Assembly (NCBI RefSeq): GCF_008065375.1
Contig: NZ_VJYI01000003.1
Location: forward strand, 124,001 to 188,000
Reading direction: 5' to 3'
DNA: 64,000 nt
Origin: Nonomuraea sp. SYSU D8015
GTDB lineage: Bacteria > Actinomycetota > Actinomycetes > Streptosporangiales > Streptosporangiaceae
The translations under genes were made by a program, and so were the position numbers. The notes beneath the pieces were generated by a model. That model made no database searches. It was given only the letters and a program-made list of their open reading frames with translations, and was not told the DNA's origin. Shown in pieces: positions 1 through 8,422 of this stretch (its first letter is position 1; every line of letters starts with the position of its first letter).

Positions 1-301
1 GCGGGTTGGCCGGTGTCACGCTCGCGCCGGCGAGCAGCGCTCCGTAGTAGCCGACCAGGAACCACACGCTGTTGGGCAGGTGGAGGAGGACGGCGTCGCC
101 GTCGCGGACACCGGCGTCGCGCGCGGCGTGCGCGAACGCGGCGGCCCGCGCGTGCAGCTGGGCGAAGGTGAGCCGCTCCGGCCCGTCGACGACGGCCGTT
201 CGGTCGCCGTACAGGCGCGCCGCGGTGGTGAGCAGCTCTCCTGCGGTCAGCTCGGGGTAGTCGAGCGTGGCCGGCATTCCCGCCGGCCAGTACGCGCTCA
301 C
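1..301 (-). CDS. AMP-dependent acyl-CoA synthetase/ligase, N-terminal part (cut by window edge)
   Basis: The 100 visible residues match the N-terminus of the ANL (acyl-CoA synthetase) family: a substrate-type start (SAYWPAGMPATLDYPEL), then a region like ELLTTAARLYGDRTAVVDG and the LLHLPNSVWFLVGYYGALLAGA helix segment, spelled here only in part. The P-loop and the other catalytic motifs lie outside the window. The GTG start overlaps the TGA of the upstream racemase gene (GTGA), so it is translationally coupled as third gene of a crotonase-racemase-ligase operon. It probably activates a carboxylic acid with CoA for the same pathway. The substrate cannot be told. Confidence 0.85.
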   Translation of the reverse strand, partial: MSAYWPAGMPATLDYPELTAGELLTTAARLYGDRTAVVDGPERLTFAQLHARAAAFAHAARDAGVRDGDAVLLHLPNSVWFLVGYYGALLAGASVTPANP

Positions 302-1440
302 CGCACCGCCCCCTCCGCCAGCAGGCTCTCGATCTCCTCGGAGGTATGCCCCAGTTCGGTGAGGATCGCACGGGTGTCCTGGCCGGGGACCGGCGCGGAC
401 GCCGGCCTGCCGCAGGGGGTGCCGGCGAACCGGGGCGCGGGCCCGGGGTGGATCGCGCCCGCGCCGTCGCCGGTGAAACTCCCCCGCGCGGCGTTGTGGG
501 GGTGAGCGGCGACCTCGTCCATGGTCAGCACCGGTGTCACGCACGCGTCGACGCCGGCGAAGCGCTCGGCCCACTCGTCGCGGGAGGCGTTCTTGAACGC
601 CTTGGCGAACGTCTCCCGCATCGCCGGCCAGGTGTCCGGGTCCCGCTGGGCGGCGGGGTCGACCTCGTGGGCGACGCCGAGGACGTCCACCAGCTCGGCG
701 AAGAAGGCCGGCTCGATGGCGCCCACCGCCACGTGCCGTCCGTCGGCGCACTCGTAGGTGTCGTAGAAGGGGGCGCCGCCGTCGAGCAGGTTCGCGCCGC
801 GCTCGACGGTCCACGCGCCCTGCGCGTACCGTCCGTAGATCATCGCCATCAGCAGACCGGAGCCCTCGACCATCGCCGCGTCCACGACCTGGCCGCGTCC
901 CGACGTGCGCGCGTTCAGCACCGCGGCCAGCACGCCGAGGGCCAGCAGCATGCCGCCGCCGCCGAAGTCGCCGACGAGGTTGAGCGGCGGCGTCGGGGGG
1001 TGGTCGGGGCGGCCGATCGCGGCGAGGGCGCCGGACAGCGCGATGTAGTTGATGTCGTGGCCGGCCCGCATGGCCAGGGGCCCGTCCTGGCCGAAGCCGG
1101 TCATGCGGCCGAAGACCAGCCGCGGGTTGCGCTCGGCCAGCACCCCGGGATCGAAGCCCAGCCGCTCGGCCACGCCGGGCCGGAAGCCCTCCAGCACCGC
1201 GTCCGCCGTGTCGATCAGGGCCCGCACGACGGCGGCGCCGCGGGGGTTCTTCAGGTCGGCGACGAGGGAGCGGCGCCCGCGGTCGAGCACCGGGTTGGGG
1301 CGCGTGTGCCGATCGGCGGGGCGGTGCACGCGGATCACCTCCGCGCCCAGGTCGGCCAGCATCATGGCGGCGAAGGGGACGGGCCCGATGCCGCCCAGCT
1401 CGACGACGCGCACTCCGGCGAGGGGACCGCTCCGGCTCAT
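298..1440 (-). CDS. mcr: Alpha-methylacyl-CoA racemase (CaiB/BaiF family III CoA-transferase fold)
   Basis: A 380-residue protein with the full family length. It begins with the typical PLAGVRVVELGGIGPVPFAA segment and follows the mycobacterial alpha-methylacyl-CoA racemase closely from memory. The residues that act as acid/base pair in that enzyme are present: His128 in GHDINY and Asp158 in GDFGGG, plus the Glu near 230 in YDTYECADG. The family interconverts (2R)- and (2S)-2-methylacyl-CoA, needed to degrade branched fatty acids, isoprenoids and sterol side chains. The ATG overlaps the crotonase stop (ATGA), and its stop overlaps the ligase start, so the three genes are coupled. A class III CoA-transferase is the alternative, but the His/Asp pair favours racemase. 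Confidence 0.88.
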   Translation of the reverse strand: MSRSGPLAGVRVVELGGIGPVPFAAMMLADLGAEVIRVHRPADRHTRPNPVLDRGRRSLVADLKNPRGAAVVRALIDTADAVLEGFRPGVAERLGFDPGVLAERNPRLVFGRMTGFGQDGPLAMRAGHDINYIALSGALAAIGRPDHPPTPPLNLVGDFGGGGMLLALGVLAAVLNARTSGRGQVVDAAMVEGSGLLMAMIYGRYAQGAWTVERGANLLDGGAPFYDTYECADGRHVAVGAIEPAFFAELVDVLGVAHEVDPAAQRDPDTWPAMRETFAKAFKNASRDEWAERFAGVDACVTPVLTMDEVAAHPHNAARGSFTGDGAGAIHPGPAPRFAGTPCGRPASAPVPGQDTRAILTELGHTSEEIESLLAEGAVR

Positions 1441-2228
1441 CGGCCCCGCCAGTTCGGCCGGCGCTTCTCGGCGAAGGCGCGGGCGCCTTCCTTGGCGTCC
1501 TCCGAGGCGAAGACGGGCTCGATGATCAGGCGCTGGCGGGCGAACCGCTCGGCCTCCGGCCACTGCTGGTGCTCCATGATCACCCGTTTGCTGGCGAGGG
1601 TGGCCAGCGGGCCGTTCTCCGCGATGCGGGCGGCCAGCGCGAGCGCCTCGGCGAGCGCCTTCCCCTCGTCGGTGAGCCGGTTGACGAGGCCGATCTCGTA
1701 CGCCCGCGCGGCCGTGACGAGGTCGCCGGTCAGCGCGAGCTCCATCGCGATCTGCGGCGGGACGCGGTGCGGCAGGCGCAGCAGCCCCCCGGCGGCGGCC
1801 ACCAGGCCCCGTTTGACCTCCGGGATGCCGAACATGGCCGTCCGCGCGGCAACGACGAGGTCGCACGCGAGGACGATCTCGCAGCCGCCCGCGAGCGCGT
1901 ACCCCTCGACCGCGGCGATCAGCGGCTTCTTCGGCGGCGCCTCGGTCAGGCCGGCGAACCCCCGGCCCTCGATGCTCGGCCGCTCGCCGCGCAGGAATCC
2001 CTTCAGGTCCATTCCCGCGCAGAAGGAGTCCCCGGCCCCGGTGAGGACGCCGACGGAGAGATCGTCGCGGCGGTCCAGCTCGTCGAGCGCGGCGGCGATG
2101 CCCTCGGACACCGCCCGGGTGACGGCGTTCTTGGCGTGCGGCCGGTTGATGGTGATCACCGCGATGCGCGACTCGTGACGCACCAGCACGTCGTCGCCGG
2201 CGGCGGCCGTGCTGCTCTCCTTTGTCAT
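1437..2228 (-). CDS. Enoyl-CoA hydratase/isomerase family protein (crotonase fold)
   Basis: A 263-residue crotonase. The oxyanion-hole segments CAGMDLKGF and ALAGGCEIVLACD are present. Both catalytic glutamates of hydratases appear to be kept: Glu117 in GGCE and Glu137 in GIPEVKRG, so hydration of a 2-enoyl-CoA is likely. The start was set at the ATG preceded by AGGAG at 7 nt rather than at an upstream in-frame codon, which would add a Pro-rich tail. First gene of an operon with the racemase and CoA ligase, divergent from a LysR gene that may control it. Confidence 0.9.
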   Translation of the reverse strand: MTKESSTAAAGDDVLVRHESRIAVITINRPHAKNAVTRAVSEGIAAALDELDRRDDLSVGVLTGAGDSFCAGMDLKGFLRGERPSIEGRGFAGLTEAPPKKPLIAAVEGYALAGGCEIVLACDLVVAARTAMFGIPEVKRGLVAAAGGLLRLPHRVPPQIAMELALTGDLVTAARAYEIGLVNRLTDEGKALAEALALAARIAENGPLATLASKRVIMEHQQWPEAERFARQRLIIEPVFASEDAKEGARAFAEKRRPNWRGR

Positions 2229-2336
2229 CGTGCTCCTGGGCGGACGGGGAACGGGGTCGGCCGGTGGTGTCCCGGCGTACCCCGACTGCATCATCAGCGG
2301 GCGGGCAGGCGCAAAGACCAGGGAGCGTATGGATCT

Positions 2337-2351
2337 ATCGGCGCTGCCTAT
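2337..2351. promoter_or_regulatory. Candidate LysR-type T-N11-A box between crotonase operon and LysR gene
   Basis: ATCGGCGCTGCCTAT is an imperfect dyad (ATNGGC-N3-GCCNAT) with the T-N11-A spacing expected for LysR-type regulators. It sits 17 bp before the LysR ATG in the divergent intergenic region. A related dyad occurs just after the same LysR gene at 3259-3273. Confidence 0.4.
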
Positions 2352-2368
2352 GAGTAGAGTTCGGGGGC

Positions 2369-3262
2369 ATGGACCTGCGGCTCGTCGCGTACTTCGTAGC
2401 GGTCGTCGACCACGGCGGCGTGACGAAGGCCGCCAGGGCGCTCTACGTCGCGCAGCCGTCGCTGTCCCAGGCGATCCGCACCCTCGAACGCCAGCTCGGC
2501 GCCCAGCTGTTCGACCGGTCCGGCCGCGGGCTCACCCTGACCGCCGACGGGCGGGCGTTCGTCGCGCCCGCGCGGCAGATCCTGGCCGACGTCGAGGCCG
2601 CCAAGCGGCGCGTGCACGCGGTCAGGGATCTGGTCACCGGGCGGCTGGAGATCGCGGTGCTGTCGGCGCTGTCCGCCGACCCCCTGCCGGAGCTGACCGG
2701 CGCACTGCGCCGGCGGCATCCGGGCATCCTGGTCACCGTACGCGATCCCGGCAGCTCGTCCGGGGTCCTGAGCCAGGTCCGCCAGGGGGAGGCCGAGCTG
2801 GGGTTGACGGACTTCCCGGTGAAGAGCGACATGGTGCGGACCCGCGACCTCTGGGAGGAGGAGATCGCCCTCGTCCTCCCCCCGGACCTGGCCGCCGCGC
2901 TGCCCGACCCGGTGCCGCTGGCGGCGGTCGCCGGCATCCCGCTGGTGCTGGAATCCTCGCAGGCGGGCGGCCGGGCCGCCATCGACCCCGCCATCGATCG
3001 GGTGCTCGGGCAGGCCGTCGGCTTCGTCGCCGTCGAGTGCGCGCACCGGCAGGCGATCTGGGAGCTGGTCATGCACGGCGCGGGCGCCACGTTCCTCCCC
3101 CGGAGGATCGCCGAGACGGAGCTGCGCAACGTTGTCGTGCGGTCCACGTCGCCGCCGGTCCGGCGGACCGTGCGGCTGGTGTTCCGGCCGGGACCGCTCT
3201 CCCCCGCCGCCGCGGCGTTCCTCGACGTGGCGGCCGACCTGAGCCGGGACCGCCTCCCATAG
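2369..3262 (+). CDS. LysR-family transcriptional regulator (LysR-1)
   Basis: A 297-residue LysR-type regulator. Residues 1-60 form the winged HTH (YFVAVVDHGGVTKAARAL, then QPSLSQAIRTLERQLGAQLF). The rest is the periplasmic-binding-protein-like effector domain. It is transcribed divergently from the crotonase/racemase/ligase operon and followed by an acyl-CoA synthetase gene on the same strand, so control of one or both is likely. The effector is unknown but is plausibly an acyl-CoA or free acid. It has exactly the same length and the same N-terminal pattern (MDL...YF.AVVDH.G) as the second LysR at 4928-5821, so the two are probably paralogues. Confidence 0.92.
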   Translation: MDLRLVAYFVAVVDHGGVTKAARALYVAQPSLSQAIRTLERQLGAQLFDRSGRGLTLTADGRAFVAPARQILADVEAAKRRVHAVRDLVTGRLEIAVLSALSADPLPELTGALRRRHPGILVTVRDPGSSSGVLSQVRQGEAELGLTDFPVKSDMVRTRDLWEEEIALVLPPDLAAALPDPVPLAAVAGIPLVLESSQAGGRAAIDPAIDRVLGQAVGFVAVECAHRQAIWELVMHGAGATFLPRRIAETELRNVVVRSTSPPVRRTVRLVFRPGPLSPAAAAFLDVAADLSRDRLP

Positions 3263-3273
3263 GTTCGGCCTAT
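3259..3273. promoter_or_regulatory. Candidate LysR-type T-N11-A box before the acyl-CoA synthetase
   Basis: ATAGGTTCGGCCTAT has perfect 5-bp arms (ATAGG/CCTAT) and T-N11-A spacing. It overlaps the TAG stop codon of LysR-1 and lies about 95 bp before the chosen start of the CoA ligase gene. Probable binding site for LysR-1, by position and symmetry only. Confidence 0.45.
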
Positions 3274-3365
3274 CGGACGATGCGGCGTTCCCTCTTTGCG
3301 CCGCGCCCTCCGTGATGGTCGACTCTCAGGAGCGTGTCTCGGCCGCGGATGCGAAGGAGAATCGA

Positions 3366-4997
3366 GTGAACCCGCCATCGGCCTACTCGGGGATGACCAT
3401 CAGCGACCAGCTCGCCAGGCACGCCCGCTCCGTCCCCGACGCCGTGGCGCTGCGCATGGACGGGGTGGATCGCACGTACCGCGAGCTGGACGCGCGGGTC
3501 AACCGGCTGGCCCATGCCCTCGCGGCGCGGGGCGCCGGGCCGGGCGAGCGGGTCGTGGTGATGGCGTCCAACACGCTCGAGATGCCCGAGGTCTTCTTCG
3601 CCTGCGCCAGGCTCGGGGCCATCTGCGTGCCGGTGAACTTCCGGCTGCACGCCGAGGAGGTGGCGTACCAGCTGGCCGACAGCGGAGCCGTGCTCGCCGT
3701 CGTCGAGTCCGGGCTGGCCGCCACATTCGCCCGGGCGTGGAAAGACGTGCCGACGGTGCGGCACTGCCTGGTCGTCGGGGCCGGCGACGAACCCCTCACG
3801 GACATGGAGCGGTACGACGACGCGCTGCGCGACGCTCCCGGCACCGACCCCGGCGTGGTGGTCGACCTCTACGCGCCCGCCTTCATCATGTACACCTCCG
3901 GCACGACCGGACGCCCCAAGGGCGCGGTGCTCACGCACTACAACCTGGCCGTCCAGACCATGAGCAGGTTCGCCCACATCGGCGTGCCGAGCGACTGCCG
4001 AGTGTGGTTGATCAGCACCCCGCTCTTCCACATCGGCGGCCTGGCAGCCCTGCTGTCGAGCGTCATGGTCGGCGGGCGGACGGTGATCGCCAGGTCGGGC
4101 CGGTTCGATCCGGTGGGGACCGTGGACCTGCTCGAACGCGAGCGCATCGGCTACGTCTTCCTCGTCCCCGCCCAGTGGCAGGCGGTCTGCGACGTCCCCG
4201 GCATCGCGGACCGGGATCTGTCGGCCCTGCGGCTCATCTCGTGGGGCGCCGCGCCCGCGACGAAGGCGTTGTTGCACCGCATGATCGAGACGTTCCCCGG
4301 CGCCCGGTTGCTCAGCGTGTTCGGCCAGACGGAATCCAGCGCGGTGTCGACCGTGCTCCTCGGCGAGGACGCGCTCCGCAAGATCGGATCCGTGGGAACC
4401 CCGCTGGTCAACGTCGAGGTCCGCATCGTGGACGAGCAGATGGACGACGTGCCGCGGGGCGAGATCGGCGAGATCGTCTACCGGGGGCCGACGATCATGA
4501 CGGGCTACTGGAACAAGCCGGCCGAGACCGCGGCGGCCTTCACCGGCGGCTGGTTCCACTCCGGTGATCTCGTCCGCCAGGACGAGGACGGCTACATCTA
4601 CGTCGTCGACCGGCTCAAGGACATGATCATCTCGGGTGGCGAGAACATCTACTCCGCCGAGGTGGAGGAGGCCGTCGCCGCCCACCCGAAGGTGGCGGAG
4701 GTGGCCGTGGTGGGCGTGCCGGACGAGCGGTGGGGCGAGACGCCGCTGGCCGTCGTGGTGCCCGCCCACGCCGCGGACTCGCCAACCACCGAGGAGATCC
4801 GTCAGTGGTGCCGGACGCGGCTGGCGGCGTACAAGGTGCCGCGGCGCGTCGCCGTGGTCGCCGAGCTGCCGCGCAACGCGAGCGGGAAGATACGCAAGCA
4901 CGAGCTGCGCGAGGCTTACGGGCAGGCTTACGGGCAGGACGCCTCGGCCACGCCGACGAACGCCCGGCCCGCCGGCGACAGCGCCGCGGGGTCGTAG
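3366..4997 (+). CDS. Long-chain-type acyl-CoA synthetase (AMP-forming)
   Basis: A 543-residue ANL ligase with all core motifs: P-loop YTSGTTGRPKGAVLTH near 178-193, A5-like FGQTE, A7/A8 SGDL...DRLKDMIISGGENIYS, and the C-terminal catalytic lysine motif NASGKIRKHELRE. It activates a carboxylic acid to acyl-AMP and then acyl-CoA in the cytoplasm. The GTG at 3366 was chosen because AAGGAGA lies 5 nt before it. An ATG at 3312 would add 18 residues without an SD. It follows LysR-1 and a LysR-type box. The last 70 bp overlap the end of the convergent LysR-2 gene. Confidence 0.9.
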   Translation: MNPPSAYSGMTISDQLARHARSVPDAVALRMDGVDRTYRELDARVNRLAHALAARGAGPGERVVVMASNTLEMPEVFFACARLGAICVPVNFRLHAEEVAYQLADSGAVLAVVESGLAATFARAWKDVPTVRHCLVVGAGDEPLTDMERYDDALRDAPGTDPGVVVDLYAPAFIMYTSGTTGRPKGAVLTHYNLAVQTMSRFAHIGVPSDCRVWLISTPLFHIGGLAALLSSVMVGGRTVIARSGRFDPVGTVDLLERERIGYVFLVPAQWQAVCDVPGIADRDLSALRLISWGAAPATKALLHRMIETFPGARLLSVFGQTESSAVSTVLLGEDALRKIGSVGTPLVNVEVRIVDEQMDDVPRGEIGEIVYRGPTIMTGYWNKPAETAAAFTGGWFHSGDLVRQDEDGYIYVVDRLKDMIISGGENIYSAEVEEAVAAHPKVAEVAVVGVPDERWGETPLAVVVPAHAADSPTTEEIRQWCRTRLAAYKVPRRVAVVAELPRNASGKIRKHELREAYGQAYGQDASATPTNARPAGDSAAGS

Positions 4998-5821
4998 ACC
5001 AGCCCGTACGCCCGGCTGATCCGCGGCTCCAGGGAGCGCACCACGGCGCCCCGGGCCGCGGCGGCCTCGGCCATCGATCGTTCGAGGAAGGTGGCGCCCA
5101 CGCCGGCGAGCACGAACGGCAGCCGGGCCTCACGGTGCTCCACCACCACGGACGGCCGGATGGCCCGGCCCGCCGCCGCGACCGCCTGCTCGATCTCGCC
5201 GACCGCCAGGGAGCTGCCGCGCGGCACGGTCACCTGCGGGAGGTCCGGCAGCTCGGCCAGCGGCAGCGGATCCGGCAGCGAATCCGACAGGGGCGCCGAG
5301 CCGGGAGGGAGGACGAGCCAGTATTCCTGCACCCCGAGCTCACGGACCGCCAGGCCGGCGCAGTCCATCGCGGGGAGGTGGCAGACCACGATCTCGCAGT
5401 GCCCCTCCCTGATCAGGGAGGCCGCCGCCGTCTCGTCGCGCAGGTCCCCGATGCGGATGGAGACCTTCGGGAACTCCCTGCGGAAGGCGCCGACCAGGCG
5501 GGCCACCGGATCGGCGGACAAGGCCGCCATGGCGAAGACGTCGAGCCGTCCCCGGGGCCGTCCGGCCGCGTCGACGAGCGAGCCCTCCGCGGCGACGACG
5601 TCGCGCAGGATCCGGCGCGCGGGCCCGACCAGGCTGTGCCCGGCCGAGGTGAGCACCACGCCCCGGCCGATGCGGTGGAACAGCGGGACGCCGAGCTCCC
5701 GCTCCAGCCCCTGGATGGCCTGCGAGACGGTGGGCTGGGCCACGTCGAGCACGGCCGCCGCGGCGTTGATGCCGTTGTGGTCGACGACCGCCAGGAAATA
5801 CTTGATCTGGTGCAGGTCCAC
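4928..5821 (-). CDS. LysR-family transcriptional regulator (LysR-2)
   Basis: A 297-residue LysR regulator: HTH in residues 1-60 (DLHQIKYFLAVVDHNGINA, then QPTVSQAIQGLERELGVPLF), then an effector-binding domain. The GTG at 5821 was chosen because it reproduces the start and length of the paralogue LysR-1. An ATG at 5848 would add nine residues, and neither has a strong SD. It lies 32 bp downstream of the SDR gene and may be cotranscribed with thiolase and SDR. Its 3' end overlaps the convergent CoA ligase by 70 bp. Confidence 0.9.
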   Translation of the reverse strand: MDLHQIKYFLAVVDHNGINAAAAVLDVAQPTVSQAIQGLERELGVPLFHRIGRGVVLTSAGHSLVGPARRILRDVVAAEGSLVDAAGRPRGRLDVFAMAALSADPVARLVGAFRREFPKVSIRIGDLRDETAAASLIREGHCEIVVCHLPAMDCAGLAVRELGVQEYWLVLPPGSAPLSDSLPDPLPLAELPDLPQVTVPRGSSLAVGEIEQAVAAAGRAIRPSVVVEHREARLPFVLAGVGATFLERSMAEAAAARGAVVRSLEPRISRAYGLVYDPAALSPAGRAFVGVAEASCP

Positions 5822-5853
5822 GGCCTGACTGTATCCAGGCCCTTCCATGGGGC

Positions 5854-6618
5854 TCAGCGTGGCGCCATGCGGATGGCGCCGTCGAGCCGGATGGTCTCGC
5901 CGTTGAGGTAGCCGTTCTCCAGGATTTGGCACGCCAGCTGGGCGAACTCGTCCGCGCGGCCGAGCCGGGCGGGGTTGGGCACGGCGGCCTCCAGCGAGCT
6001 CCGCACGTCCTCGCGCAGCCGCGCCAGCAGGGGCGTGTCCATGATCCCGGGCGCGATCGTGCACACGCGGATCGACCGGCTGGCCAGGTCACGGGCGGCC
6101 GTCAGGGTCATGCCGACGATGCCGGCCTTCGCCGCGGTGTAGGGGATCTGGCCGATCTGGCCCTCGTACGCGGCGACCGACGCGGTCAGCACGATGGCGC
6201 CGCGCTCGCCGTCGATCTCGTCCTGGCGGGCCATGCGGGCCGCGGCCAGGCGCAGGGCGTTGAACGAGCCGACCAGGTTGAGCTTGATCACCCATTCGAA
6301 GTCCTCCAGGGACCCGGGGTTGCCCTCCTTGTCCAGCAGCCTCAGCCGGCGGCCGGCGCCCGCGCAGTGCACGAGCCCTCGCAGGCCGCCGAACTCGCCG
6401 GCCACGTCGAGCGCCGCCGCGAACTGCTCGGCGTCGGTGACGTCGGCGGCGGCGAACCTGGTCGCCTCGCCGAGCTCCTTGACGACGTCGGCGCCGGCGG
6501 AGCCGGGCAGGTCGATGACGACGACCTTGCCGCCCGCGGCGGCCAGCCGCCGGGCCGTCGCCAGCCCGAGGCCGGAGGCGCCTCCTGTGACGGCGGTGCA
6601 CAGTCCTTCCAGACGCAT
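5854..6618 (-). CDS. SDR-family 3-hydroxyacyl-CoA dehydrogenase (type II/HSD10-like)
   Basis: A 254-residue classical short-chain dehydrogenase. The cofactor motif TGGASGLG is at 11-18 and Asp36 (VVVID) suggests NAD(H). The catalytic Ser147, Tyr160 and Lys164 (YTAAK) are present. The pattern MRLEG.CTAVTGGASGLGLATA and the insertion before the active site are those of type II 3-hydroxyacyl-CoA dehydrogenases, which oxidise 3-hydroxy-2-methylacyl-CoA and other 3-hydroxyacyl-CoAs. It is preceded by GAGAGGA at 8 nt. Thiolase lies 165 bp upstream on the same strand, so the pair would carry out the last two steps of beta-oxidation. Confidence 0.88.
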   Translation of the reverse strand: MRLEGLCTAVTGGASGLGLATARRLAAAGGKVVVIDLPGSAGADVVKELGEATRFAAADVTDAEQFAAALDVAGEFGGLRGLVHCAGAGRRLRLLDKEGNPGSLEDFEWVIKLNLVGSFNALRLAAARMARQDEIDGERGAIVLTASVAAYEGQIGQIPYTAAKAGIVGMTLTAARDLASRSIRVCTIAPGIMDTPLLARLREDVRSSLEAAVPNPARLGRADEFAQLACQILENGYLNGETIRLDGAIRMAPR

Positions 6619-6782
6619 GTGAGCAGTCCTCTCTTCAGAGACCCTTGCGAGTGATCGGGGTGTTACGCCCCCGAGGAATCGCGCACCTCTTCGTGGTTCA
6701 TGTATGACGCTCAGTCGCACGGTGACGGGATGGAACGCACCCGGCCCGGACGGGCCAGGCAAGAGCTGCAAGCTCCGGGCCT

Positions 6783-7928
6783 TCAGGCCCGAGTCGTTGA
6801 CAGCAGTTCGAGGATGGTCGCGTTGGCCATGCCGCCCGCTTCGCACATGGTCTGCAGCCCGAAGCGAAGGCCCTGGTCCTTCATGTGGTGCACGAGACGC
6901 GTCATCAGGACGGCGCCCGAGCCGCCCAGCGGGTGGCCCACGGCGATGGCCCCGCCCAGGGGGTTGAGCCGGTCGCCGGGTGCTCCGGTCTCGGCCTGCC
7001 AGGCCAGCGGGACCGGCGCGAAGGCCTCGTTCACCTCGAAGGCCCCGATGTCGTCGAGGCGCAGGCCCGACTTCTTCAGCGCCTTGGCCGTGGCCTCGAT
7101 GGGCGCGGTCAGCATGATGACCGGATCGCCGGCCGCCAGCACGGCGGTGTGCACCCGGGCGATCGGCCGCATCCCGCGCGCCCGGGCGAGCTCGCCCGAG
7201 GTGATGAGCAGGGCGCCCGCGCCGTCGGAGATCTGTGAGGCGTTGCCCGCGGTGATCACGCCGTCCTCGCGGAACGCGGTTCTCAAACCGGCCAGCGTCT
7301 CCACCGACGAGCCGCGGCGGACGCCCTCGTCGGCCCGCAGGCACCCCACGGGGGCGAGCTGCCCGTCGAGCGTGCCCGCGTCGGCGGCCGCCGCCGCCCT
7401 GGCATGGGAGCGGGCCGCGTACTCGTCGAGCCGCCGCCGGGACAGGCCCCACCGCGCGGCCATCATCTCGGCCCCGATGCCCTGGTTGAATCCGGGCACG
7501 CCGTAACGTTCGAGCACCTCGTCCGGGTACGGCCGGCCGTCCCGCGCGGCCGAGCCCATGGGCACGCGGCTCATCGACTCGACGCCGCCGGCGATCACGA
7601 AGTCGTAGTGGCCCGCGACGACCCCCGCGGCCTCGAAGTGGATCGCCTGCTGGCTGGAGCCGCACCGGCGGTCGACCGTCGTGCCGGGGACGGACTCCGG
7701 CCACCCGGCCGCGAGCACGGCGACCCGTGCGATGTTGCCGGACTGGTCCCCGACCTGGCTGACGCATCCCCAGATCACGTCGTCGATCTCGGCCGGCTCC
7801 ACTCCGGTGCGCTCGGCGAGCGCCTTCAGCACATGTGCCGAGAGGGTCGCGGGGTGAACGCCGGACAGGGCCCCGTGGCGCTTTCCGATGGGAGTGCGAA
7901 CCGCATCGACGATGACCGCGTCCCTCAC
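6783..7928 (-). CDS. Thiolase (acetyl-CoA acyltransferase)
   Basis: A 381-residue thiolase. The nucleophilic Cys89 is in VDRRCGSSQQA. The His motif is GGAIAVGHPLGGSGA and the second catalytic Cys is in CEAGGMANATI, with the VNEAFA segment of the family. It cleaves 3-ketoacyl-CoA (degradative) or condenses two acyl-CoAs. The start is a GTG with GAGGAGA at 6 nt; an ATG 54 nt upstream would add a tail with no homology. It is likely the first gene of a unit with the SDR and LysR-2 genes. A T-N11-A dyad lies about 100 bp upstream. Confidence 0.92.
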   Translation of the reverse strand: MRDAVIVDAVRTPIGKRHGALSGVHPATLSAHVLKALAERTGVEPAEIDDVIWGCVSQVGDQSGNIARVAVLAAGWPESVPGTTVDRRCGSSQQAIHFEAAGVVAGHYDFVIAGGVESMSRVPMGSAARDGRPYPDEVLERYGVPGFNQGIGAEMMAARWGLSRRRLDEYAARSHARAAAAADAGTLDGQLAPVGCLRADEGVRRGSSVETLAGLRTAFREDGVITAGNASQISDGAGALLITSGELARARGMRPIARVHTAVLAAGDPVIMLTAPIEATAKALKKSGLRLDDIGAFEVNEAFAPVPLAWQAETGAPGDRLNPLGGAIAVGHPLGGSGAVLMTRLVHHMKDQGLRFGLQTMCEAGGMANATILELLSTTRA

Positions 7929-8030
7929 GGACGTCTCCTCACGTGCTGAGTGCCGGAACAGGGCTGCAGGAGCCGTTCGCAATCAATCACGCGCCCCCGG
8001 CCCGGCACAAAGCCCTGATGCCGATCGGGG

Positions 8031-8049
8031 ATATCGCCCATACCTATAT
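8031..8049. promoter_or_regulatory. Candidate LysR-type T-N11-A box upstream of thiolase
   Basis: ATAT-N11-ATAT with the spacer CGCCCATACCT gives a perfect T-N11-A dyad about 100 bp before the thiolase start. It is a reasonable site for LysR-2, judged from spacing and position only. Confidence 0.35.
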
Positions 8050-8071
8050 GAACCGCGTCGAGAGCAGAAAG

Positions 8072-8099
8072 GGCCTGGACCTCAGACGAGGTCCAGGCC
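8072..8099 (-). terminator. Strong hairpin terminator after the small secreted protein gene
   Basis: A perfect 12-bp stem (GGCCTGGACCTC) with an AGAC/GTCT loop starts 8 bp past the stop of the 8108-8422 gene. On the minus strand it is followed by CCCTTTCTG, a short T-rich stretch. Intrinsic terminator. Because it is symmetrical it may also insulate the thiolase promoter. Confidence 0.8.
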
Positions 8100-8107
8100 G
8101 GAGCGAC

Positions 8108-8422
8108 TCAGCAGCCGCTGGTCACGTAGCAGCCCTTCACGTACCACTTGCCGCTGTAGTAGGCGCTGCTGGTGGCCTTGCTGGTGCCGCCCAGGGGAAC
8201 CAGGCTGCCCGGGATGTAGGAGCAGGAGGAGGTGGAGCAGAAGTAGCCGTAGACCCGGAAGTAGGTCTCAAGACCGCTGGTGCACTTGACGCTCACGGAG
8301 TGGTTGGTGCTCGCGGTCTTGGAGCAGTTGCCCACTGCTGCCGCGGGAGAGGCGGTGCTGCCGATGAGGGCCGCGGCCCCGAGGACGACGCCGGCGACGC
8401 TCGAAATGATCTTTTTCGTCAT
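8108..8422 (-). CDS. Small secreted six-cysteine protein, function unknown
   Basis: A 104-residue protein with a Sec signal peptide (MTKK, a hydrophobic core around 8-22, cleavage likely after SPAAA near 29). The mature part of about 75 residues has six cysteines (33, 47, 62, 67, 98, 104) that could form three disulfides, and it is rich in Ser, Thr, Tyr and Gly. I do not recognise a family. It stands alone with its own terminator. A secreted structural, antimicrobial or inhibitor-like peptide are all possible. Confidence 0.8.
   Translation of the reverse strand: MTKKIISSVAGVVLGAAALIGSTASPAAAVGNCSKTASTNHSVSVKCTSGLETYFRVYGYFCSTSSCSYIPGSLVPLGGTSKATSSAYYSGKWYVKGCYVTSGC

Noticed and set aside
6776..6791. 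Hairpin CGGGCC-TTCA... at the end of the thiolase gene as terminator
   Set aside because: Six-bp stem that includes the thiolase stop codon itself and lacks a U-tract. Too weak and badly placed to call.
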